From: Candidatus Rifleibacteriota bacterium
GTDB lineage: Bacteria > UBP17 > UBA6191 > JACPRK01
Length of the DNA: 7,868 bases
Reading direction: 5' to 3'
Assembly: GCA_016213865.1 (NCBI GenBank)
Contig: JACQZL010000377.1
Location: forward strand, 1 to 7,868
Shown one piece after another: positions 1 to 6,012 of this stretch; position 1 is the first letter of the stretch, and each line of letters opens with the position of its first letter. The translations under genes were made by a program, and so were the position numbers. Below the pieces are notes generated by a model. It was not told the origin of the DNA and did no database searches. It saw only the letters and a program-made list of their open reading frames with translations.

Positions 1-1150
1 ACTCCCAGGTGTCGCCGAAGAAAGGACCCGAGGTCTCGGAGAGAGTCCCGCCAAACAGCACGGTACGGCCGCGCTTGGCGTCATGCGCCATCCGATGGCC
101 GGAGCGAGTCGATGGAGACGTGCCGGGCATGAGACGGTCCCAACTCAGCCCGTTCCAGTTCCAGGTGTCGTTGACCATCCCGGTCCACTGTCCGCTGAAG
201 AGGATGCACGCCCCGCGCGTGGAATCGTAGGCGAGAGCGTGGTCCCGGCGTGCCGCGTCGAAGTCCGGGCCGCTCACGGCGGTGGCCAGCGCCAGGTTCA
301 GTACCTGGAGTTTCGGGCTCGACGCCCGCAGCCGGTTCGGCCCGGGCCGGAACTTCGGCAGCCCTGCCACGAGACCCGCCCCCTCCAGCAAGTGCAGGTA
401 GTGCGCCAGCGTGGTCGTGTTCCCGACATCCTGGAGTTGCCCGAGCATCTTCTGGTACGAGAGGACCTCTCCGCTGAACGCACAGCCGAGATGGAACAAG
501 CGGCGCAGCAAGGGCGGCTTGTCGACGGGCCGCAGCAACAGGATGTCCCTCGACAGGGTCGTCTCGACCAGCGATTCCAGGACGTAGCTTCTCCACCGGT
601 CAGGTTCTCGTACCAAAGGCCACGCCCCGGGGTATCCCCCGAAGTAGACGAACTCGTCGGGGCCCACCCCGAAAGCCGCTTTCATCTCGGCCAGTCCCCA
701 ATGAGTCGCCCGCAACACCTCGAAGCGGCCGGCCAGACTCTCCGCCAAGCCTCTTTCCACCAGCAAGACCGAGGAGCCCAGTATCAGCACACGCAAGGGC
801 ACGCCACGGGCCGTGTCCTCATCCCAGCGCCGTTTCACGGTCTCCGACCAGCCACGCACCTTCTGGATCTCGTCGAGGATCAGGATTGCCCCCTGCGCGC
901 CTCTCGCCCCTCTCGCTTCCAGTCGACCTCGTTGCCACTGGGCCTCCAGCCATCCGTGGTCCTCCAGGAGTGGTCCGTCCGCCGATGCGAACACGACCGG
1001 AAGACGGCACCGACCCTCCACCTGACGAGCGAGCGTCGTCTTGCCTACCTGGCGTGGTCCGGTCAGTACTTGAAGGAAGCGTCGCGGCTCGCCCAGCCGC
1101 GCCAGTACCGACTGCAGGAGCGGTCGAGTGTAGCTGCTGCTCTCCTCGCG
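1..1150 (-). CDS. DUF4143-type AAA ATPase fused in frame to kelch repeats (3' end outside window; start codon unclear)
   Basis: Translating the minus strand from 1150 down to 1 gives a single frame without a stop. The first 300 or so residues are a DUF4143-family ATPase: Walker A GPRQVGKTT at 1060-1034, Walker B ILILDE at 886-869, a sensor-like stretch LILGSS near 730-715, and the typical tail SSPKLQVLN near 325-296. At AARRD (253-242) the expected family continuation (WGRLVE-like) is absent. The frame instead reads kelch repeats: HALAYDSTRG..ILFSG, NDTWNWNGLSWDRL, then HRMAHDAKRGRTVLFGG. Family members are usually around 380-420 residues, so 80-100 C-terminal residues are replaced. No ATG, GTG or TTG lies in frame between the upstream TAG (1153-1151) and Walker A; the first is GTG at 1021. 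The gene is therefore either inactivated, started at CTG, or damaged by an assembly error. Family function is poorly defined (nucleotide-dependent P-loop ATPase). Domain identification is firm; an intact gene product is doubtful. Confidence 0.8.
242..253 (-). other. Junction between ATPase and kelch sequence
   Basis: The four codons for ARRD are plausible in both partners. DUF4143 proteins often read EARRDPxxWGRLVE after the ALATAVSG-like stretch, and kelch proteins often read PxARRDHALAYDS. The switch keeps the reading frame. A shared short sequence at the joint is what microhomology-driven recombination, or a chimeric assembly or amplification, would leave. The placement rests on recalled family patterns, not on an alignment. 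Confidence 0.55.
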
Positions 1151-1152
1151 CT

Positions 1153-1183
1153 AATTACTCAGCATCGTGAGTAATTTTACTCA
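1153..1183. promoter_or_regulatory. Three alternating TGAGTAA/TTACTCA half-sites over the ATPase start (possible operator)
   Basis: TTACTCA occurs at 1155-1161, TGAGTAA at 1168-1174 and TTACTCA again at 1177-1183. The first two form a perfect 9-bp inverted repeat (AATTACTCA, 6-nt spacer, TGAGTAATT; 1153-1176). The second and third form a 7-bp inverted repeat with a 2-nt spacer. The AT-rich block stands out in GC-rich DNA. It overlaps the ATG at 1165 and supplies the codons for M-L-S-N before the TAG. Position and symmetry suggest a binding site for a dimeric regulator, perhaps autoregulatory, or a hairpin that masks translation start. The function is inferred. Confidence 0.5.
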
Positions 1184-1334
1184 GTCACTCGAGCAAACGG
1201 CAAGACCCGGGGCAACGGTGCGGCCCTGTCAGGCAGCGTGTTCCTCGACTTGGGCCACGCTCCCCCAGGGGCCGGGCCTCGCGTGTTGTCGGCGAGGTCC
1301 TGGGCCGTCGAGGTCCCCCGGCCCGTCCCGGGCG
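1184..1334. other. Gap between two minus-strand genes, with a weak stem-loop
   Basis: No coding signal was recognised. GGGCCTCGC (1274-1282) can pair with GCGAGGTCC (1292-1300) across a 9-nt loop, with one G-U pair on the plus strand or one A-C mismatch on the minus strand. It lies just past the stop of the minus-strand gene at 1335 and could help end transcription. There is no T-run, so a terminator call is not supported. Confidence 0.25.
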
Positions 1335-1940
1335 TCAATCGACCAGGGTGACCCTCAGGCCGGTGACGGTCGTTGCGCCCACGGCGCCGCCGGGGATGGC
1401 GACAAACCGGATCAGGAAGCGGTTCACTCCCGGCGAGAGGAGGCTCGGATCGAAGGCGTGCGTCAACTCGACCGGGCCGGGGGTCGACTCGCGCTCGGGA
1501 TAGAGCAGGCTGAGGTCGATCCGGTCCTGACCGGCCGGACCGCGCAAGACCACGTGCACGTCGCCGTCGCACCGGCCCTGCTCGAACACCTCCCAGACGA
1601 TGCCGCCGGTGACGATCACGGGTTCGGTGAAGGGCGCCCGGAAAGTCCGGCCGCCAGCGGGCGGAGGGCCGGCATGGCTGCGCCAGCGCTGTCCCTGGAT
1701 TCGGCGCGCCCCCGTATCGAGGGGAATCCGGTGGATGTTGCACGTCTGGTCGAGGGCCGCGAGGATCTCGAGGTCCCGTACGCAGGTCCGGAGGAGGTCG
1801 AGGTCGTCGAGTCGCGGGTTCGACGGATCGGGGGTGCGCTCGCAGTTCGTGGGTGAACCGGTGGTAGCGGGTGCTCGTGCATCCTGAGCAGCGGCCGTCA
1901 GGCCGCGTGTCGAAGGACAGACCCGCTCCTGAGGCCGCAT
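1335..1940 (-). CDS. Hypothetical protein with beta-rich C-terminal half
   Basis: This minus-strand frame ends with TGA at 1337-1335. I do not recognise the family. From about 1860 to 1338 the translation looks like genuine protein, with a hydrophobic/polar alternation typical of a beta-sandwich: FRAPFTEPVIVTGGIVWEVF, then DVHVVLRGPAGQDRIDLSLLY, and finally NRFLIRFVAIPGG and TTVTGLRVTLVD. It ends like an extracellular or structural beta domain. No signal peptide or membrane segment is visible. The start is uncertain: the frame stays open to 2102, but the first 50 or so residues from there look like read-through of other sequence, so the ATG at 1940 is used. The N-terminus may have been lost to rearrangement, because the region just upstream is a mosaic of gene pieces. 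The next minus-strand gene starts about 170 bp downstream. Confidence 0.5.
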   Translation of the reverse strand: MRPQERVCPSTRGLTAAAQDARAPATTGSPTNCERTPDPSNPRLDDLDLLRTCVRDLEILAALDQTCNIHRIPLDTGARRIQGQRWRSHAGPPPAGGRTFRAPFTEPVIVTGGIVWEVFEQGRCDGDVHVVLRGPAGQDRIDLSLLYPERESTPGPVELTHAFDPSLLSPGVNRFLIRFVAIPGGAVGATTVTGLRVTLVD

Positions 1941-2020
1941 CAATCCTGGCCGGTCTGGAGACCGGCCACCACCAAGACCTTTTCGCTCGAGGTAGCAATG
2001 ATGCGGATCCCCACCTTCCG
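1940..2020 (-). pseudogene. Short C-terminal peptide of an unrecognised protein
   Basis: On the minus strand this stretch reads KVGIRIIATSSEKVLVVAG and then LQTGQD before a TGA at 1942-1940. The hydrophobic beta-strand pattern looks like real protein, unlike the Arg/Pro/Gly-rich sequence upstream in the same frame. I cannot name a family. It sits between the start of the hypothetical gene and the plus-strand DUF1579 fragment, so it is probably a remnant. Support is limited to the look of the sequence. Confidence 0.25.
1947..1968. repeat. Perfect 10-bp inverted repeat
   Basis: TGGCCGGTCT (1947-1956) and AGACCGGCCA (1959-1968) are exact reverse complements separated by GG. As RNA it would form a tight GC-rich hairpin of about nine pairs with a 4-nt loop. 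No T-run follows on either strand within a few bases. It could be a terminator-like structure or a protein site at the edge of the mosaic region; a role is not shown. Confidence 0.45.
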
Positions 2021-2028
2021 CGCACTGC

Positions 2029-2253
2029 ATGCACCTGCTCGACACGCTTGGTGCCGGGTACTCGAAGATGCTCGGCATTGGCAGGCGCTCCGGTGATTCC
2101 ATCGAGTTCCGCTTCGACTACCCGACCGGGCCGTTCGTGAATCTGGGCACCCTCGACCCCGCCACCGGCACCTGGACGATGCTGCTTCGGTCGCAGACTC
2201 CCTCGGGTGAGCGGGCGACTTTCGCCGAGAAAACCCTTGTCCGGGCCGGTCGC
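2029..2253 (+). pseudogene. DUF1579-like C-terminal fragment
   Basis: The plus-strand frame from ATG 2029 reads GYSKMLGIGRRSGDSIEF, then FDYPTGPFVN, LDPATGTWTMLLRSQ and FAEKTLVRAGR. This resembles the last 60-70 residues of DUF1579-type proteins, whose C-terminal half has a series of strands ending in W-T-M-L-L-x-S. The N-terminal half of the domain is missing. No in-frame stop follows the natural end near 2253, so translation would run on into unrelated sequence. It is most likely a remnant cut at both ends. The family call comes from remembered motif patterns and is moderately sure. Confidence 0.5.
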
Positions 2254-2302
2254 AAGCGGCCGGGACGACCTCCCTCCGGGCCAGCAAACCAGAATCCGGA
2301 GT

Positions 2303-2371
2303 GGGTTGCTGGCGTTTGTCACGGAGCAACTGGCGCAGTGGAAGAAGGACGTTCAGGCTTCCGACATCCTG
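2303..2371 (+). pseudogene. Anonymous amphipathic-helix fragment
   Basis: In the second plus frame the sequence reads GLLAFVTEQLAQWKKDVQAS followed by DI. This is a plausible amphipathic helix flanked by low-quality Arg/Pro/Ser-rich translation. It is in a different frame from the DUF1579 piece upstream and the kinase piece downstream, so it appears to be another inserted fragment. The source protein is not recognised. Confidence 0.25.
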
Positions 2372-2403
2372 ACAGCGTGCCCGGCCAATCAGGTTCCCAG
2401 GCC

Positions 2404-2517
2404 GGGCGTGGCCCCGATTTCGGCCGCCAGTTCCGGGTCGAGGGCGTGCTCGCCGCGGGTGGGATGGGGACCGTCTATCGGGCCCTGCGGGTCGGTCTCG
2501 CGCGCCGCGTCGCAATC
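2404..2517 (+). pseudogene. Ser/Thr kinase N-lobe fragment (glycine-rich loop to VAI)
   Basis: The first plus frame reads FRVEGVLAAGGMGTVYRALR and then VGLARRVAI. This is the start of a PknB-type kinase domain: the beta1 strand, glycine-rich loop (AAGGMGTVY) and the beta3 strand up to the VAIK motif. The catalytic Lys is replaced by Ser at 2518-2520, and nothing resembling the rest of a kinase follows in this frame. It is related to, but clearly different from, the intact kinase 500 bp downstream (LGSGAMGVVY..VAIK), so it is not a recent tandem copy. Confidence 0.6.
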
Positions 2518-2526
2518 TCGGAACAA

Positions 2527-2824
2527 GTGCGAGCTCACGGTCTGCGAACCCGAGCGAGTCCAGCCGAGGGTCGACGTACGGGGCGATGGCCTGCTGGTGC
2601 TGCTGGACCAAGCGGATCCCGGCTGGCAGGCCCGGGTGGACGGGCAGGACCGTTCGGTGGCCACCGTCGCGGGCCTCTTCCGGGGGGTGGACGTCCGCAC
2701 GGCCAACCGCGAGGTCGAGTTTGCCTATCGTCCTTTGTCGGTGCGTCTGGGCGCGGCCGTGAAGCTGCTCGGCCCGCTGCTGGTGGGGTTGCTGGTCCTT
2801 CGGCGGCCCAGCGCCGTTCGCTGA
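2527..2824 (+). pseudogene. YfhO-family membrane protein, C-terminal fragment
   Basis: In the second plus frame the sequence GDGLLVLLDQADPGWQARVDG, then VATVAGLFRGVDV and VEFAYRPLSVRLG, followed by hydrophobic AAVKLLGPLLVGLLVL and a stop at 2822-2824, matches the C-terminal end of YfhO-like integral membrane proteins. Those proteins carry a (V/L)SDxYYPGWKAyVDG motif, a beta-rich periplasmic module and a last membrane helix. Full-length relatives are usually more than 600 residues; only about 98 remain. The natural stop seems preserved, so the break removed the 5' part. It starts within about 10 bp of the kinase scrap and in another frame. Confidence 0.6.
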
Positions 2825-2928
2825 CACGGTGATGGCGCCTCTCGGAACCCGCACGTCGAACGCGTCCCTTGTCGTGGTACAGTTGCTTTCGCCTTGAGGC
2901 CTCTGCAACGAGTTGTGTGATTGAAGGC

Positions 2929-5226
2929 ATGCCTTCCGGCAAGGAACCCTCGGACCTCGACGTCGAGCCGCTGAACGTCTCTTCTGGCGGAGGAAGCGCG
3001 GGCGGTGCTCCGGCGGCGGTTCCGGCTGCCCTGCTCCGTGCCTACCGCATCGACGAGATCCTCGGCTCGGGGGCCATGGGCGTCGTCTATCTCGCCACCC
3101 ACCGGGCCTTGTCTCGAACGGTGGCCATCAAGCTGCCCATCTTGACGCAAGCCGCGGTCGTGGAGAGGTTCGTGCGCGAGGGGCGAATCCTGGCAGGTCT
3201 GCAGCATACGAACCTGGTGCGGGTCTTCGACGCCGGCGACGAATCGGGTCGGCCGTACATCGTGCTGGAGTTCGTGCGGGGTTGCACCCTCTCGGCGCTG
3301 GGACACGGCCGTAGGTTGCCGGTAGAGCTCGCCGTGGCGCTCGTGGTCCAGTTGCTGGATGGACTGGGACACGCGCATTCGTGTCGCGTGCTGCACCGGG
3401 ATGTGAAGAGCGACAATGCGCTCGTCACCGGGGAAGGTGTCCTGAAGCTCGCCGACTTCGGGTTGGCGCGGTCGGAATCGGCTCCAAACCTCACGCGGAG
3501 CGGGATGATTCTGGGGACGCCCGCCTACATGTCGCCGGAGCAAGCCCGTGGCGATCCGTTGGACGCCCGCAGCGACCTCTACTCCTCGGCCGTGGTCCTC
3601 TTCGAGCTGATCTCGGGCCAGCTACCCTTTTCGTCGGACCGGGTGCTGGACCTGCTGGAGATGCAGATCCGAGACTCGCCGCCGCCTCTGGAGCAGCTCG
3701 TGCGAGCCGTGCCCGGGACGGTGGCGCAAGCGGTGGCCCGAGGGCTCGCGAAGGACCCTGAGCAGCGGTTCGCCACGGCGCCGGATTTCGCGCACGACCT
3801 GCGCCAGGCGGTGGGAGAGCGGGCACTCGAGTCGGCTACTGCGCGCCTGCCTGCTCTCGTGGCCGGAGCAGGTGCCGCGGCACAGGTCGTGGCGGGGACG
3901 ACGTTTCTGCAGGGCTCGGCAGCTCGGTCCCACCGCTCAGCTACGTCTTCGCCCGCGCGGAGGACGGCACAGCAGGATGACGCGAGCACACGCCGGCCGT
4001 TTGTTCCTGCGCTTGGCCCGGATCGCCGGCAACCGGGCCGAACGGCCTCGCCCGTCAAACAGCCCTCCACCGCATCCACGGTGAGCGATTCCCCGCGTAC
4101 GAATCTGCGTGGCCGCCTGGGGGGGCTTCTGGCCCTGGGACTGGTAATCGCAGCAGCGCTCGCCTCGAGGCAACAGCAGGGGTCGTCTGGACCGCAGGCC
4201 ACCCGAACAAGCCCTCCGGTTGTGGCGGCGGCACCCGCAAAGGGGGCGATTCGGATCGTGAGCCGGCCGCCAGGCGCTCGGATCGTCCGCGGTGCCGGCA
4301 CGGCCGCCGGCCAGCCGACGCCGGCGACCCTGCAGGGTCTGTCACCGGGCTTGCACAGCTTCACGCTGGAGTTAGCTGGACACGCCAGAACGGAGATCAC
4401 CACGCTCGTGGTCGCGGGCCGGACGCAGCACCTCTCGATAGTGCTCGAGCAACGGCTCGTGCCTCTGGGGCGGAACGCCTTCGGCCACGAGGAGTTCCGC
4501 AATCCGAAGGACGACTCGGTCCTGATCGCGATTCCCGCGGGCAGCTTCTCGATGGGGTCGAATGAGGGAGGCCCGGACGAGAAGCCGGTCCATCGAGTGG
4601 AGCTCTCGCCGTACTACATCGGGAAACACGAGGTGATGTGGAGGCAGTTCTTGGCGTTCTGTGAGGCGAAGCAACGAAAAGCGCCCAAGCGGCCCGGGTG
4701 GGCTGCCAACCGACACCCTGTGGTGGCCGTATCCTGGGAGGCCGCTCGAGCCTACTGTGAGTGGGCCGGCCTCGAGCTTCCAACGGAGGCACAGTGGGAG
4801 TACGCCGCGCGCGGCAAGGAGGGGCGCAAGTTCCCATGGGGTCCTCAGGCGCCGGACTCGAACGGCGTGTATCGCGCCAACTGGTCTGGACGAGCGGATG
4901 GGTACGCCTTCACCGCGCCAGTCTGCTCCTACGGACCCGATGCACTGACCCCGCGTGCCGACGGGAGCTCTCCGGTGGGCGCCCTCGACATGGCCGGGAA
5001 CGCGTGGGAATGGTGCGCCGACTGGTACGCAACGGGGTACGCTTCGTCGGCCACCCGGGACCCGTCCGGTCCGCTTCGGCCATCGCTGGCAGGACGGGTG
5101 CTTCGGGGCGGCTCCTGGCACAACTACTTCGGCGCCTCGGGCTTGCGGGGCTCCTTCAGAGGCTGGGGGTCACCGTCGGACGCGGACGTCGACAACAGCT
5201 TCCGCGTCGCCAGACCGTTCCCTTGA
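2929..5226 (+). CDS. Membrane Ser/Thr protein kinase with PEGA and FGE-sulfatase (CLec-like) domains
   Basis: 765 residues. Kinase domain about 39-295: glycine loop GSGAMGVVY (46-54), Lys68 in VAIK, alpha-C Glu84, HRD 156-158 with K160 and N163, DFG 176-178, SPE 202-204. All catalytic residues are present, so it should be active. A Ser/Thr/Pro/Arg-rich linker (300-395) precedes one transmembrane helix (about 397-413), then a PEGA-like domain (439-510) and an FGE-sulfatase domain (528-763: PAGSFSMGS, LPTEAQWEYAARG, GNAWEWCADWY, RVLRGGSW, FRVARP). The expected topology is kinase in the cytoplasm with the C-terminal domains outside. The cysteine pair of true formylglycine-generating enzymes is missing from the last segment, so ligand binding is likelier than sulfatase activation. 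The frame is open from TTG 2869, but the first 20 residues from there look unnatural, so ATG 2929 is preferred. Upstream GAAGG is too close to it to be a good ribosome site. Both neighbours are gene remnants. Confidence 0.93.
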   Translation: MPSGKEPSDLDVEPLNVSSGGGSAGGAPAAVPAALLRAYRIDEILGSGAMGVVYLATHRALSRTVAIKLPILTQAAVVERFVREGRILAGLQHTNLVRVFDAGDESGRPYIVLEFVRGCTLSALGHGRRLPVELAVALVVQLLDGLGHAHSCRVLHRDVKSDNALVTGEGVLKLADFGLARSESAPNLTRSGMILGTPAYMSPEQARGDPLDARSDLYSSAVVLFELISGQLPFSSDRVLDLLEMQIRDSPPPLEQLVRAVPGTVAQAVARGLAKDPEQRFATAPDFAHDLRQAVGERALESATARLPALVAGAGAAAQVVAGTTFLQGSAARSHRSATSSPARRTAQQDDASTRRPFVPALGPDRRQPGRTASPVKQPSTASTVSDSPRTNLRGRLGGLLALGLVIAAALASRQQQGSSGPQATRTSPPVVAAAPAKGAIRIVSRPPGARIVRGAGTAAGQPTPATLQGLSPGLHSFTLELAGHARTEITTLVVAGRTQHLSIVLEQRLVPLGRNAFGHEEFRNPKDDSVLIAIPAGSFSMGSNEGGPDEKPVHRVELSPYYIGKHEVMWRQFLAFCEAKQRKAPKRPGWAANRHPVVAVSWEAARAYCEWAGLELPTEAQWEYAARGKEGRKFPWGPQAPDSNGVYRANWSGRADGYAFTAPVCSYGPDALTPRADGSSPVGALDMAGNAWEWCADWYATGYASSATRDPSGPLRPSLAGRVLRGGSWHNYFGASGLRGSFRGWGSPSDADVDNSFRVARPFP
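5095..5223 (+). other. Candidate hypervariable segment of the FGE domain (DGR variable-region-like)
   Basis: This covers residues 723-765, starting at RVLRGGSW. Ordinary FGE-like proteins mostly have Asn/Asp at the positions that follow. Here the six codons at 5119-5136 are cac-aac-tac-ttc-ggc-gcc (H-N-Y-F-G-A), all of the form NNC. Further NNC codons (ggc, ggc, ttc, ggc, gac, gac, gtc, gac) occupy the following ligand-loop positions. Adenine-directed mutagenesis of AAC codons from a DGR template would give this pattern, and DGR targets often end in this fold. High-GC codon use also favours C-ending codons, and no template repeat or reverse transcriptase is in the window, so the call stays tentative. 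Confidence 0.35.
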
Positions 5227-5347
5227 ACCAGCCTTCTTCCCCGCGACGAGTGCGTGGGCTGCTTTCCAGTGAGCCTGGAGCATAGGAAGTACAAACGGGG
5301 GGTCTCGGACATCGGGCCGTCTCCGGTCCAGGCCTCCAAGCCCGGAG

Positions 5348-5497
5348 CTACGTGAGCCGACCTACCCAGGCCATGGACTCTTCGATGGCGTCGAGGTCTT
5401 CGCGCGCGGTCCACCAGCACCGGTCGTGATCCACTCCCTCGTGGAAGTGGACGAGCACGTTACGGAAGCCTGCCCAGTCGCCCATCCTCTCGGCAAG
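5348..5497 (-). pseudogene. HepT-like (DUF86) toxin, C-terminal fragment
   Basis: On the minus strand the frame reads LAERMGDWAGFRNVLVHFHE, then GVDHDRCWW..REDLDAIEESMAWVGRLT and TAG (5350-5348). GFRNVLVH followed by xxVD is the signature of HepT, the HEPN-type RNase toxin that pairs with the MntA nucleotidyltransferase antitoxin. The N-terminal helices (about 90 residues) are missing: the frame is open only back to a TGA at 5551-5549, and sequence above 5497 is Gly/Pro-rich and unrelated. The conserved RX4HXY motif reads R-NVLV-H-F-H, so the Tyr that MntA-type partners AMPylate is His (codon CAC). No mntA gene is nearby. This is almost certainly a remnant. Confidence 0.6.
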
Positions 5498-5566
5498 GCT
5501 TCTCGGGCATGCGGGGACGCCGGGCCCCGCGCTACCGGGCCCACGAGCTCAGAACCTGCATCGCCG

Positions 5567-5965
5567 TCAGAACGCCTCCGGCAGCGGGCTGGCGCCGCTG
5601 TCAGCAATTGAGGGCGACGCACCGGTCTTGGCAGCTTCGGCCGTGGGCGCATTGCGGTCCGGTTCGAGGTGGGTCGGGCGCGAGGGCGCGGGCGTGCGTG
5701 ACGCGGCGGGAGCAGGCGTGCGTGAGGGCGCCGGCTGCGGGCAGGGGCCGCAGTCCGGCTGGGACGAACCTCCTCCCCAGCCGAAGTTGATGAGCGAGAT
5801 CCCGCCGCCGCCGTTGTCGAACAGGCCCGTGGAGAACCACGAGCCGCCGACGGTCGAGGCGTTGGCCGGCGGAGTAAACGGCGTGTTCCACAGGATCCCG
5901 CCGGTGACGGAGGGCCTCGAGGTAGCCCAGGTGCGTGCGTCAAAGCGGCAGCGGCGAGGTCGCGA
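5567..5965 (-). pseudogene. Gly/Ser-rich protein tail with Pro-rich C-terminus (probably exported, N-terminus missing)
   Basis: The minus-strand frame is open from 5965 and ends with TGA at 5569-5567. From about 5932 it reads TWATSRPSVTGGILWNTPFT, then NASTVGGSWFSTGLFDNGGGG and ISLINFGWGGG, and ends in a Cys/Pro/Ala-rich tail (CGPCPQPAPSRTPAP repeated, 5740-5660). Gly, Ser, Asn and aromatic residues plus a Pro-rich end suggest a secreted or surface protein, but no signal peptide remains and no ATG precedes the credible part. I do not recognise the family. It shares its frame with the downstream HepT remnant, separated by two stops. The N-terminal border coincides with a kinase-like scrap read on the other strand, which suggests a break there. 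Confidence 0.4.
5691..5725. repeat. 11-bp direct repeat with 24-bp period
   Basis: GGCGTGCGTGA occurs at 5691-5701 and again at 5715-5725, a spacing of exactly eight codons. On the minus strand it encodes the repeated SRTPAP unit in the Pro-rich tail. It is a short in-frame coding repeat, probably from slippage, and not an attachment site. Confidence 0.5.
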
Positions 5966-6012
5966 TCAAGGTGCTGGAGGCCGGCCTCTTCGGTGCCGCG
6001 CACCGTCGATAG
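5938..6012 (+). pseudogene. Possible Ser/Thr kinase scrap (VAIK region)
   Basis: The plus strand reads RQSGSGEVAIKVLEAGLFGA, then AHRR and TAG at 6010-6012. GEVAIKVLEA is the usual beta3 strand with the catalytic Lys of bacterial Ser/Thr kinases. Only about 25 residues remain, so the assignment is weak. The DNA at the motif (GTCGCGATC) closely resembles the point where the upstream kinase scrap ends (GTCGCAATC, 2509-2517), though nothing shows that they were once one gene. Confidence 0.3.

Noticed and set aside
83..1174. 363-codon plus-strand frame
   Set aside because: It is antisense to the ATPase-kelch frame, which has intact Walker motifs; the plus translation has no domain features.
1177..2322. 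Long minus-strand open frame of 381 codons
   Set aside because: Composition is dominated by Arg, Pro and Gly and runs across several better-supported pieces in other frames; it is a shadow of GC-rich DNA.
2869..2928. TTG start giving the kinase 20 extra residues
   Set aside because: The added segment (MSWYSCFRLEASATSCVIEG) lacks family resemblance and a ribosome site; ATG 2929 fits better.
3579..4502. 307-codon minus-strand frame opposite the kinase gene
   Set aside because: It is antisense to a clearly conserved kinase and linker, with Arg/Ala/Pro-rich translation and no recognisable domain.
5227..5347. Possible terminator after the kinase gene (CTCCGG...CCGGAG near 5320-5335)
   Set aside because: The stem is only 6 bp with a long loop and no following T-run.
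5227..5600. DGR template repeat or reverse transcriptase downstream of the kinase
   Set aside because: No copy of the RVLRGGSW-coding stretch, no run of AAC codons and no reverse-transcriptase motif (YxDD) could be found here.
5691..5725. Short direct repeat as a CRISPR or att site
   Set aside because: There are two copies only, codon-phased, explained by a repeated SRTPAP peptide.
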